From positions 5,502,633 to 5,566,632 of the forward strand of contig WMCF01000023.1 in assembly GCA_009792885.1 (NCBI GenBank): a stretch of DNA of 64,000 nt. The letters run 5' to 3'. The position numbers were made by a program, and so were the translations under genes. The notes below the pieces were generated by a model. That model made no database searches. It worked only from the letters and a program-made list of their open reading frames with translations, and was not told the origin of the DNA. Source of the stretch: Eremophila alpestris peregrina. Lineage: Eukaryota; Chordata; Aves; Passeriformes; Alaudidae. Positions within the stretch are counted from its first letter, which is position 1. Each line of letters begins with the position of its first letter. This document shows positions 1 through 10,683 of this stretch, one piece after another.

Positions 1-395
1 GAGTTTTTTAGTAGTATCTTTCACTTTTCCAGTGGATTTCTTACTATGGAGGGGTGTGTCTTGTTATTTCCTCTATCTTCGATGTCTGCAACTGCAAAGT
101 TTTAAAGTGAATAAATTTTAAAGTGAAATGGAGCATTGCTCTACAAGTGTCTCACAGAAACACCATGCTGTGACTAATAGGTTACAGTGTTGGTTTTGAA
201 TAAGAATAAAAATTAATTATACAAAAAAAAGAATTTTAGATCCTAATAACTTAGAAATTGAAATCCTGAAGTATATTAAGAAGTATTGGCACCATAACAG
301 TGTTGGCACAATAATTGCCCAACCACTGCAACTTATAAAATTGACAGAAAAATGAAATATTATTAATTTATTATTTTTAATTTCTTCTCTCACAG
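1..395. other. Intergenic, AT-rich, no gene seen
   Basis: AT-rich DNA directly left of the EEF2-like pseudogene. I looked for the preceding EEF2 exon, which would encode the P-loop (DHGKST) and the effector region, and did not find it. It is either left of the window or lost. Confidence 0.5.
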
Positions 396-1549
396 GGCAA
401 TTTCTGTGAACTGTAAGCTCTCAGACAGCACCTTGGCCTTCATCAGACAGTTCACGGATGGTTTGGGTTTTCTTATTAACTTAATTGACTTCTCTGGAAA
501 TGTTGATTTCTTCTCTGAAGTCCCAGCAGCCCTCCTGTGACTGGTGGTGCCCCTATTGTGACTGACTGTTTCAGGCAAACATACTCTTCAGCTGGAAAAA
601 AGCTCAATGTATTTTAATTTCTTCTTCTTCAGGGAAAAAAAAAAAAAACAAAAAAACCACCAACTCCTGAGTGATGGGAGAAGCTTGTTTCTCTAACAGT
701 TTAACTTCTAATAATGTGAATTCTGATATGCATTTTTAGCCCATGGCCTCTCCTCTGTCTTAGGATATTGTAGCACTTCGTATCTGTAGAAGAAGGAAAT
801 ACAGATGACCTGGTCCCTGATGAGTCACAGCTGTAGCAAATAAAGATAAGTGTGATAAAAGGGAGTTGGTGAGCTGGACTACTGTCAGGTCAGCCTGGGC
901 CTGCAGTCTGGCTGGGTGAAAGCCTGCAGTCAGAGGACGGAAGGGACACCTCCAACAGGAGCTTGCTGCAGCCAGAGTCAGTGAATGGCTGGAGTCAGGA
1001 TGGCTGAGCTGTAAAGAGGGATAAAGCAGGGCCCTTCTCATGCTGTGATAAAAAAGAAGTCTTTGTCTTGGCTCATTTCTACCCTCTAACAAGAGGGCTG
1101 CTGCAACATGTATCCTGTGTGTTGAATGTAGAGCAAATACATGTGTGTAGGAATGCAGGAAATAAAGTTGGTCTTTCAATAAAATCCTGGAGAGAGGAGC
1201 TGCCTGTCTCTCTCTTCCTTCCATTAGAAAAGTACAGGCAACTGAGAATGATGGTTTTGGTACCAGTTTGACTTTCCCACTCAGTGCTCTATCAAGTTGA
1301 TCAGAGGTCTTGCCCATATATAATACAAGTTTTAGTTGTGCTTACATTTTATAAAGGGATTTGGGTACAGAGACAATTCTGTGACAGGCTATTGGAGAAC
1401 ATATCAAACCCATAGTGATGATGAGCAAAATGGACCATTCTTTGCTGGGATTGCAGCTGGAGGAACCTTACCAGAGTATTGTGGAAAATGCCACTGTCAT
1501 CATTCCCATATATGGAGAAGGTAAAACTGGACAAGTGAGTGATATTATG
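396..1549 (+). pseudogene. EEF2-like pseudogene, intron-retaining fragment of the GTPase domain
   Basis: Two blocks match consecutive parts of eukaryotic elongation factor 2. Block A (396-574) reads AISVNCKLSD... then GFLINLIDFSGNVDFFSEV, corresponding to EEF2 GFLINLIDSPGHVDFSSEV; the G3 motif DxPGH has become DFSGN. Block B (1357-1549) reads IKPIVMMSKMDHSLLGLQLE, where EEF2 has the G4 motif NKMD, then a match to IVEN..IISTYGEG. Breaks are clear: a 1-base deletion at about 536 and a 2-base deletion near 569 in block A, a 4-base deletion near 1370, and an in-frame TGA at 1382-1384 where EEF2 has Arg (CGA to TGA). Block A starts after a good acceptor (TTCTTCTCTCACAG). It ends at CAG followed by GCAAAC, which looks like a decayed GTAAAC donor; block B ends at ATG|GTAAAG. 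The interval behaves as an old intron, so the copy arose by DNA duplication and not by reverse transcription. It cannot make a working factor. Confidence 0.82.
575..1356 (+). other. Former intron of the EEF2-like pseudogene
   Basis: A 782-bp spacer between the two EEF2-like blocks, bounded by GC (decayed GT) and AG. It contains a short poly-A run near 635-646 and a stretch ending in closely spaced AATAAA and AATAAAATCC (about 1160-1185) that resembles the polyadenylation region of an LTR. I could not define LTR ends or a target-site duplication. A 185-codon open frame on the minus strand here (760-1317) has no recognisable domain. Confidence 0.55.
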
Positions 1550-3336
1550 GTAAAGAAGACACAAAAACTTTGCTGTGGTTGAAATCCAGTTTTGGAGAGT
1601 ACCAGCCTTGAAGCAAAATAATTGCATACATTTATGGCAGTTCAGAGTCATCCTTCAGTCCCCTTCCCCCCTCATTGTCCCACGTTCTCTCTTTTGGAGA
1701 TGTTATTTCAAATTAAACAACTGGGGAATAAAAGCAGCTGGGAGAGAGATGAGAATTCATAAAGCAGATTGTCCTCTAGTGACAACATGTGTAACCTCAA
1801 GGCAGTTTCCAGTGTCATTCAAACCCCAAATGTCAGGCATCTGCCTGGGGAAAACTGCTGAAGGGGAGTGGTGGTTCTTTAAATCCTTAAGATTGGCTTT
1901 CTGTGCCTCACTTTACTGCTTCTGACACACAACAAGAAACGTGGCCTTTCTGCTATTCCTGACTGAGAAGATATTTAATTTGCTCTGTTCTGATCTGAAG
2001 ATGTAAGTCTCTGTTTTACTATCAGTAATTATATTATAATGTGCTGGATATCTCTGGAAACATAGTTGAATAGAAAGACAAATTGTATTTCCTGCATTGC
2101 AGCTGAGAACTGTAAAATAAAAAAGCAAAGTCAACGGGATGTTTTCTATGGTGTTTCCAGCTTTTAAGGTAAGGAATTTTCAGAACTGGGCTAGTTCAGA
2201 TACTATTTTTTTCAGCACATAGGTACAAGACAGACTTTCTCACCAGTTTTTAGTTCTGTTTCCCTTTGTTCAAATGGAATTCTCCTGTACTGGCTTGTTT
2301 TACAGCTAAAATTGACTGCAGCTTTCCTAGTTACTGAAACAAAGGTCCCTCAGCTAGGATTTTGCTCTGCTTCTTATATTCCATGAATCTCAGCCACCGT
2401 TAAGTTAGGCCAGCTCCATCCGTGTGGCAGGAATCAGCCACCTCTATTTTAAATGCCAGAAAGTCCACTAACAATTCAGTTAACACTCATCACAAAGTGA
2501 TCATCCTCCAGATCCTACTCAGAGCTTTGCAAATACATTTCCCATCTTCAATTTGACCTTTTGTTACAAATATTCCCACTGCATGGAATGAAAAGCTCTT
2601 GCTCCAAAGCTGAGGCTGAGGTTGAAATGAAGCAGAAGAGACGGCGAGAAGCCTCTGGGGTGGAAAGGGAGCAAAGGGAGCGCTGCAGATCCATGCTGAG
2701 TTACCACAGTGACACTCTGAGGATGTCAGCGGTGCATGCAAGTGCTTCTGCTGAGCTGAGCTCCCACGGGCAGCCCCGGGAGGGGGTTTGGAACCCCTGC
2801 AACAAAAATATTTCGGTATCTGGGGGTTAAACCACAACATTGAGAAGAGAAATTTCTTGTCATGCCGATATTCTGTGAGTGCCTTCTCTTCTCTGTCAGA
2901 GCAGAGAGAAAAGACTCACTCTCACAGCTTCAGAACCTAAATTATTTCATTGGCCTGCACAGGTAACATTAATGCACAAACACAAGGTGACCAAATCCAG
3001 TCTTATGATTCCAGTCAGTATTTCTGTCAATTTAATGAACCTGAAATTGTTGAAATCGACAGGCTGGATTTGCTACTAGCTGTGTACACAGCTTGCTGTT
3101 AACTGAATGATTTATACAGGTGTGAAAGTTCAATGTATTTGCTTGTCTCTTGGTGCATTATAATAAATTGACCTACATTGATTCATGTAGCTCATAGGTT
3201 CCTCCAGGATTTATCTTACTTAAATGATTTTAGCAAGGCTTCAAAAGGCTGTTAGAGGCAGCAGGATGGAGGAGGATAATTCTTGGTAGCAAAGTTGCCA
3301 AAAGTGCCTATTTCCCTGTAAAACCTAAAAATAATA
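1550..3336. other. Intergenic; possible very weak EEF2-like remnants only
   Basis: No intact gene. Near 1590-1640 a short stretch loosely resembles the next EEF2 coding segment (DPVLGTV, then LKQ), and near 2130-2170 another loosely resembles the RVFSGVVSTGLKVR segment. Both are too degraded to annotate as exons by eye. The rest is unremarkable. Confidence 0.35.
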
Positions 3337-3450
3337 AAATCCCAGAATGGTTGGGTTGGAAAGGACCCTCCTAAAGGTCATCTGTTCCAACCCCTTGCCA
3401 AGGGCACCTCCCACCAGACCAGGTTGTTCCAAACCCTGTCCAACCTGGAA
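3337..3450 (-). mobile_element. CR1 LINE 3' fragment
   Basis: Begins with the reversed avian CR1 tail (AATCCCAGAATGGTTGGGTT), followed by the GGAAAGGACC and CATCTGTTCCAACCCCTTGCC blocks and the TCCAACCTGG block. The element lies on the minus strand and is 5'-truncated after about 115 bp. Confidence 0.85.
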
Positions 3451-5520
3451 AAATGTGTGTTAAAGTTAGTGTTTATAGTACAAAAAAACCAAAAAAGAAA
3501 AAACAAAAAAAAACCAAAAAAACCCATGCTATCAGTTATATTGAAATTAGCCACCTTCTGTTATTTCAATCTCTGCTTAAATGTGAAACTTTGCAAAACT
3601 TTCTTTTAAAAGTAACTAAATGGAAACTTGCAGGGGAAGTGGACGCTCCATGAGTTCAAACTGGATGAATAAAAATAAACATATTTTGACATTTTGATCC
3701 AGCAACTGGAAAACTCAGCAGATCAGCCACTTGCGCAGATGGAAAGAAGTTGCTGAGGACATTCTGACAGCTAGTTCTGGATCTTGTCTTTAAGGTAAAA
3801 CACTATTTTGTCATGACTTGATTGCAAGAGAGTAAGAGTGGACGTTTTTTAGTTGAGCAGGTTAATCCTTAGGACAGGCCACCTTTTCCTAAAGTAGGTC
3901 CATACTTCCTGTAGGTATTAGAAAAAAAACCAGTGAGAAAAATATGGGACAGAAGTGGAATGTGAAAGGTCTGATACCTGGAATAACATATCCAATTGTC
4001 CTTTTGTATCCTGGTCAGTGCTAAGTTTGTGTGTCAGGAATGCCACAATCTGAAATAGTGCGCTGGGAATGTACTGCACTGAATCTGCCAGGGAGATAAC
4101 AGGACATGAATGTGGTGCAGCACAGAAAGCACAGACCTGGTCTAAGAAAAGAGGAATTTTTTATTTCATACTAGAAAAAGACACCAGTACTGCCCTCCCA
4201 GCCTCTTCTCAAGGTGTCAGTGCAATGCTGATACAAATGCTGTGGCTGTGTAATCAGAAATGAGACTTCTGTGGGCTCTCACAGATTCCAGTGTACCCAA
4301 AAAGACTGAATTCCAGTCAGGCCCTGGAAGAGCAATGTCTGAAAGCATATCAGCACTTTCTGTGCAGCACTGAATGCCGAGAGAAGAGAATTTAAGAAAC
4401 TGTCCAGTTCCCTTTGTAACTCATGTTTCCTCAGGTTTGTTAAAGCCCACAGGAAAAGGGGGCCCTGAGGATGTGGAAACTTCATTAACTCTTCACTGGA
4501 GAAGGGAAATCCTAACACATAATTGTGACAAGTGGCCAAAGATTTAATAAAACATTTGTGTTTATTTTTAATCTTCTCTATATGGAAAATGCAACCATAA
4601 AACATGGCTATCCATGGACCTTTGTCTTTTTAGTACTGTAATGTGTTCTCAGTAGAGAAAGACATTCATGGCTTTATTTTTTAGGAGCTTAATATAATCC
4701 AAGATCCCAACATTTGGTTGGAATGAAAGTCACCAGCCTAAGGAAATACAGAGTGCACTGAATGAAGATAGAGTTGTGTCCAAATTGCTTGTTCTAAATA
4801 AGTATTTTACTCATAGCTTTAAGATTTAAAAGTTTTAAGTAGTCATAGGGAAATCTTAAATGGCTGCCATGACTTTTTGAATTGAAGTGAAGTGAATGCC
4901 AAGGTGAGGCCTTCTAAATGGAATCCAAGAAGTTTATTTTAATATTTGTTGTTATGTTTGTTGAAACAAGTTTCAATTCCAGTGTGAATTTTGGATTCCT
5001 AGGCCATCAGCCATGGTGTGCTGATGGCTCCATGCTGGATGTGTCTTGCTTTAGGTGATATCCATTCACCTGCCCTACTCTGTACCAGCAAAAAAAACAC
5101 CACTGTGCACTCCTCTGTGAGGGGCCACCTGACAGTGAAGCTGCTTTGGGAAAAAAAAATATTCCTACAATATCAAGGGCTGTCAAAAATACAGCACTCC
5201 TACTACACACATGATCAAAATTGCCTAAAATGGATTTAGATTAAATTTCTATGTTATAATTAGTAATTTGGCACTGTTGAACAAGGTGTTGCAAAGAGAA
5301 AACAAACAACAAAAATGTCTTGGTGTACTTCACATAAAGTTTGGTTTATGTGTTTATATGCTGGATGCTGATGTGTGGGAAACTACATTTTATTTATTTT
5401 ATAATCAGAGAATACGTGGTTGAGATCAGAAGGAATATGACAGAGGAATGTTAGGATTAAATTCTAGCTCACTTAATTTTTTTGCAAAGGAAACAGAGCT
5501 CTCCTCTAACCTCAGAGTAG
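3451..5520. other. Intergenic, no gene seen
   Basis: Short A-rich runs (3480-3525) and unique-looking AT-rich sequence. The small open frames here have no recognisable domain and no splice context. Confidence 0.5.
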
Positions 5521-6036
5521 TTTGGATTGGATGAGACCTTCAACTTCATCCAGTTCCGCCCCCTGCTGTTGGCAGGGTCACCTCCCACTGTCCCAGGATG
5601 CTCCAAGCCCTGTCCAGGCCTTGTCCCCAGTGCCTCTGCAGCTCTCCTGGAGCCCCTCAGCTGCACAAGAGAAGGCTCCAGGCAGAGCTCAGAGCCCCTG
5701 CCAGGGCCTCCAGGGGCTCCAGGAGAGCTGCAGAGGCACTGGGGACAAGGCCTGGAGAGACAGGACACAGGCAATGGCTTCCCAGTGCCAGAGGTCAGGC
5801 ACAGATGGGATGTTGGGAAGGAATTGCTGGCTGGGAGGGTGGGGAGTCCCTGGCACAGGGTGCCCAAAGCAGCTGTGGCTGTCCCTGGATCCCTGGCAGT
5901 GTCCAAGGCCAGGCTGGACATTGGGGCTTGGAGCAGTCTGGGACAGTGGAAGGTGTCCCTGCCCATGGCAGGGGTGGCACTGGATGGACTTAAAATTCCT
6001 TTCCAACCCAAACCATCCTCATTCTGTGGTTCTAGG
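5521..6036. mobile_element. Fold-back pair of CR1 fragments (tails outward)
   Basis: The left part (5521-5657) is a minus-oriented CR1 tail and the right part (5658-6036) is a plus-oriented CR1 fragment ending in CCAACCCAAACCATCCTCAT. They are joined head to head so both 3' tails point outward. The junction carries a perfect inverted repeat (separate entry). The right part is nearly identical over its first ~200 bp to the CR1 at the right end of the window (63776-64000) and related to the one at 34827-35104. Confidence 0.8.
5613..5756. repeat. Perfect 45-bp inverted repeat with 54-bp spacer
   Basis: Arm 5613-5657 is the exact reverse complement of arm 5712-5756 by eye; the arm ends read TCCAGGCCTTGTCCCCAG and CTGGGGACAAGGCCTGGA. 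It is GC-rich and could extrude as a cruciform or stem-loop. It sits at the junction of the two opposed CR1 pieces. Confidence 0.9.
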
Positions 6037-7939
6037 ATGCTTTTTATTCTAAAGTTATGAGAAGGTTAAATTGAAATACCAAAATGTAGGTGGGTATGTA
6101 AATTGTTCTTTATAAGTTACCTTTCCTCAGGCAAAGTTACTACTTGGATGTAACTTCTTTCTTTCAGTCAGTAAACCTTTGGGATAACAAGCAATGTGTA
6201 TCCTAAATAACTAGAAATAGCAGAAAGAATTGAAGTTTTTTAATAAACTCTTTTTGAACTCTTTAAACATTAACTTTTGCCCTTTTAATAACTGGATTTT
6301 CTTAGTAAATTAAAATTATCCACGAATAGTCTGGAAAATACATTCCAGCTTAAAAGTATTTGTTTATCATTAAGCCCTGCTTTTCACATACCAGTTTGTC
6401 TTAACTATCTTAAAAGCAATCAAAAGATTTAAAACCTGCTCTAAAAATTATTTTTCCTTCCACAGTGCTGGGTGGTGGCAGGAAATATACCGGCCCAGCT
6501 GCTTAAAAAATGTCTAGGCCATCAGGGCTGAAGGATGTGAGTGCAAGGACAAAAGAGCAAAATGAAGACTTTTTCCACCCCTATGACTTGTGAGACCTAT
6601 CCTGGCAAAGCAGGGGTAGTGATGTTTCTAAGCCAAATTGATGGGGTTTTTTTAGGTACAGTATTTATCAGACTGTTTGTCAGCCTGTTGTCCTGTGCAT
6701 CTTCAATTCGGAACATTTCCAGTTCAGATAATTTACTGCTTTTTTTCCTGGCAGCCAGCTCCTCCAGGCTTTGGTGCCAGCAGAGGGTGCCAGAAAGATG
6801 TGGCAGCTCCTGCACACTCAGACTTTCCTTTTCAGGTTGGGTTTTAAGTAAAGATTTTCCTTTGCCTGGGAGGAAGAATTGGTCACCATCAGCCACAGGG
6901 TAGGAAATTTATTACAAATCTGAAACTTTAGAAGGAGGACATTGTGCCAGCCCAAGGAGCTTCCATGACAGGACACCCTCTTGCCAATCCTAAAGCTACC
7001 TTTAAAATAATGTGATCTTTCTTAGGCTGCCCCTGAAACTTCACGGTGTGGAACAGAGGCCTTCCTCTGGTGCTGTGGTTTATTTGTGCATCCCATTTCA
7101 TTTCTCCCTTTTTAAAAATGCACTTCAGGAGTATACTGTGACATCAGGATGTTTCACAGGGCACATTTGGAACTCCTCACATGGAAAAACTGCAAGAAAT
7201 GTCATGTTTTATTTTAGAGGTGGCTCCTTTCAAAGCATCAGTGTGGTACCTGCTTAATTAATCAATGATGAAGTAAGAGATGGTCAACTTTTGAAGTCTA
7301 AACTGGCAATCGAACTTCTTAAAACAGTAATTTACATACTTGTGTGGCTGGGTTCAGGTATTTAGGAGGTCTTTTTCCACATTTAATTTTCAGCCCTCTG
7401 TATCTGCCCTACTGCACTGCTGCCTTTCCCAAGCTGGCTGAATGTGTTCAGGGCTTTGTTCATGTTCCCCTTCTGGAACCTTCTCTGCAGTAATTGCTCT
7501 GATAATAATAGAGCCACACTACACAGGTCCATGATGAAGGACAGGCTGTCACTGAACATATTGTTTTGTGTCCTGTTCCTTTCCTCACAGGTGCAAGCAC
7601 TCAATTTCTCACCTTGGCTGCTTCTGAATGCTGAATTAACACTTTTGAGTGCTCATAATAGCCCAAGGAGTTCAAGCTGACCAGGTCAGTTCCTGTGACA
7701 TGTGAAACACCTTTTTCTCCATATCCCTTTCTGTCTGTCTGAACTGAAGTTTGCCTTTTTATTACCAATTAATTTGGTCACATGAGATCTTTCTGCAAGT
7801 GGGAGTTGGCCGCACTTTTACCTGGTTTAAAGAATTAATTGGAAAGCAGCAGTTACCTAGCTACCATTAGGGTGTTCTAGGGTTTTGTCTATGCAGAAAC
7901 TCACAATAAGCCAGTTCTATTTTTTCCTATAGCTGGCTC

Positions 7940-7975
<36 letters not shown>

Positions 7976-8616
7976 CCCCTTCCCTTCCCACTAGGTTTTA
8001 CTGCCAATTTGAGATCCAACTCTGGCAGCCAGGTTTTTCCAGTGAAACTTTAATCATTGGCAGATTCTGCCTGGAGATCCTTGGTAAGCTGTGCCTGAAA
8101 CAGTAAAGGCAACGGATTCAAGGAGTTCATTCCATCTCTGGATAACTTCCTAGGTAAGTTGTAATCACTTCTGTTTCATGGTGTGTGGTGCACTGCCCAG
8201 TTTTCTCCTGACAGTTTCCTCTTAAAAACAGGAAGGAAATGGAAGATTTTAGAGAGTGACATTGAATACACACAGAGTGTTAACAAAGTGTGCTGATGAC
8301 ATGATCACCTAATTTAAAAAAAAATAAAATTGTATCCTAATTTGACACATATGGTTGTTGTTGCCTGTATATTGTCTACGACCACTCCTGCCTGTGTCAA
8401 AAACCCACTTTAAAAAAATCCACCTAATGGTGTTCTTTACAGTTTGCCTAGACCACAACTGTTTTTAGCCTATAAAGTGCCTCCCTTCGCTGTTGCTCTG
8501 ACAAGGAATACTTGCTGAATGGTCAAGTTTTGTCGTCTCAGACAGAAGATATGCTCTTTGATTTCCTACCAGGAATCCTCTGTGCTCTGGGAGATGGATG
8601 CCAAAAGGCTGTCAGT
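6037..8616. other. Intergenic, no gene seen; contains a 32-T run
   Basis: No domain-bearing open frame. A run of 32 T at 7944-7975 is followed by CCCCTTCCCTTCCCACTAG, which mimics a strong 3' splice site, but no coding exon follows it. Read on the other strand it could be the poly-A tail of a retrocopy, but I see no source sequence. Confidence 0.45.
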
Positions 8617-10683
8617 TCAGAGTCAGAAACAATTAGATTGGAAAAGACCTCTGAGGTCATCAAGTCCAAACTGTAACTCCCAACATCACCTCATCACCCA
8701 GACCATAGCAATGTGTGTCACATCCAGTCTTTCCTTAAACATCTCCAGGGATGGTGACAACACCACCCTGGGCAGCCCATTCCAATGCCAAATCACACTT
8801 TCTGTGAAGAATTTCTTCCTGATGTCCAACCTGAACCTCTCGTGGACCAGCTTAGGAGTGAGTCCTCCTCCTGTCCCTGTTCCCTGGCAGCAGAGCCCGA
8901 TCCCCCCGGCTGTCCCCTCCTGACAGGGAGTTGTGCCGAGCCACAGGATCCCCCCTGAGCCTCCTTTTCTCCAGCCTGAGCCCCTTTCCCAACTCCTTCA
9001 GCCTCTCCTGGGGCTCCAGCCCCTTCCCCAGCTCTGTTCCCCTCCCTGGACACGCTCTAGCCCCTCAGTGTCATTCCTAAATTAGGGGGACCCAGAACTG
9101 GACACAGCACTCGAGGTGCTGCCCAACCAGTGCTGAGCACAGGGGAAGGATCACTGCCCTGCTCCTGCTGGCCACACCATTCCTGATCCTGGCCAAGTGC
9201 CATTGGCCTTCGTGGCCACCTGGGCACACTGCTGGCTCATGTCCAGCCTGCTGTCCATCAGTGCCCCCAGGTCACTTTCTGTCTGGGGGTCAGATCACTG
9301 CTGTCCAGCCACTCTGTCCCCAGCCTGTAGCCCTTCAAGGGGTTGCTGTAGCTCTTGATCTTGTTAAACCTCATCTCAATGGATTTGGCCCCTGGATCTA
9401 GCCTGTCCAGGTCCCTCTGCAGAGCCCTCCTACCGTCCAACAGATCAACACTCGCTCCCAGCTTAGTGTCATCTGCAAATTTGTTAATGGTGGACTTAAT
9501 CCCCTCACCCAGATCATCAGTGAAGATATTAAACAGAACTGGGCCCAACACACATCCCTGAGGGACACCACCAGTGATTTGACTCCAGCTGGATGCAGCA
9601 CCATCCCCATCATTCTCTGGGCCCAGCCTCCAGCCAGTTCTTCATTCTCGCAGCCAAGAGGCAACCTGCCCAAGCTGTGGGCTGCAGCTTTCCCAGTGTG
9701 GCTCACAGTGTCAAAGGCTTTGCTGGAGTCCAGGCAGACATATCCACAGCCTTTCCCACATGCACCTGGCAGGTCAGCTGGGTATAAAAGGAGATCAGGT
9801 TGGTCAGGTAGGACCTGCCCCTCCTAAACCCTTGCTGGCTGGGTCTGATCCCTCAGCCATGCTGTAGGTGCCCTGTGATGGCACCCAAGGTGATCTGTTC
9901 CATCACCTTGCCAGGCACCCAGGTCAGGCTGACAGGCCTGGAGTTCCCCAGATCCTCCTCCCAGCCCTTCTTGGGGATGGGCTCACACTGGCACCTCCAG
10001 TCCTCTGGGAGCTACCCAGAGAGCCAGGACTGATGAGAAATGATGGAAAGCAGCTTGGGGAGCTCATCCCCCAGCTCCCTTACCTCGAGGATGGATCCCA
10101 TCTGGTCCCAGAGACATCTGTGAGCATCTGAGTGGCTCAGCAGGTCACCAACTGCTTCCTCTTGGACTACAGAGGGCTGTTCTGTTCCCTATCCCCATCC
10201 ACCAGCCCAGGAGGACATTTGTCCTGAGGACAACCTGTCTTATTGTTGAAAACTGGGGCAAAGAGCATGTTAAATACCCCAGTCTTTTCCTCGCTTTTAG
10301 CCACTGTATTCCCCCCCCAATCCAATAAAGAATTCAGGTTGTCCTTGCTCCTCTTTTTGCCAGTAATATAAAAACATTTTTATTACCCTTTACAGAAGTG
10401 ACCAGATTAAGTTCTAACTGGTCTTTCACCTCTCTATTTTTCTTTCTGTGTGACCTAGCAACATCCTTGAACACCTCCTGAGTTGCCTGGCCCTCTTTCC
10501 AAAGGTGATACACGCTCTTTTTTCCCGAGTTCCCTGTCTCCTACAAGAGGCTTTACCTACAAGTCTCCTACAAGTTAAAGTCTCCTACAAGAAACTTCAC
10601 CTAGACCTACAAGTCGCAGGTAAGCTTTCCACCACCCACCACCTGGACTTGAGAGAGACACAGAAAATTCCTGCTGACATTGG
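8617..10683 (-). mobile_element. CR1 LINE, 3' half with reverse transcriptase remnant
   Basis: The minus-oriented element starts with the reversed CR1 3' UTR (8617-8900). Reading right to left on the minus strand it keeps pieces of ORF2. A linker piece resembles GQATQEVFKDVARSHRKK (near 10440-10500). An RT piece has WRCQCEPIPKKGWEEDLGN (near 9950-10000) and another PGKVMEQ. The catalytic FADDTKLGA (YxDD equivalent) is in an open stretch 9258-9551 that begins MLGPVLFNIFTDDL. Frameshifts and stops separate the pieces, so it is dead. The 5' endonuclease half is missing. Near the 5' end (10536-10605) GTCTCCTACAAG is repeated three to four times. Confidence 0.88.
9258..9551 (-). pseudogene. CR1 ORF2 reverse transcriptase fragment
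   Basis: The longest surviving open stretch of the CR1 reverse transcriptase, 97 codons. Visible motifs are GPVLFNIFTDDL and FADDTKLGASVDLL, followed by RDLDRL and RFNKIK. These are RT blocks around the active-site Asp pair. Flanking RT sequence is in other frames, so this is a relic. Confidence 0.85.

Noticed and set aside
2130..2180. Possible further EEF2 exon (RVFSGVVSTGLKVR-like)
   Set aside because: Similarity is short and needs frame changes; not enough to call by eye.
5469..6060. Several 100-180-codon open frames on both strands
   Set aside because: All lie in the CR1 fold-back and are Pro/Gly/Ser-rich repeat translations.
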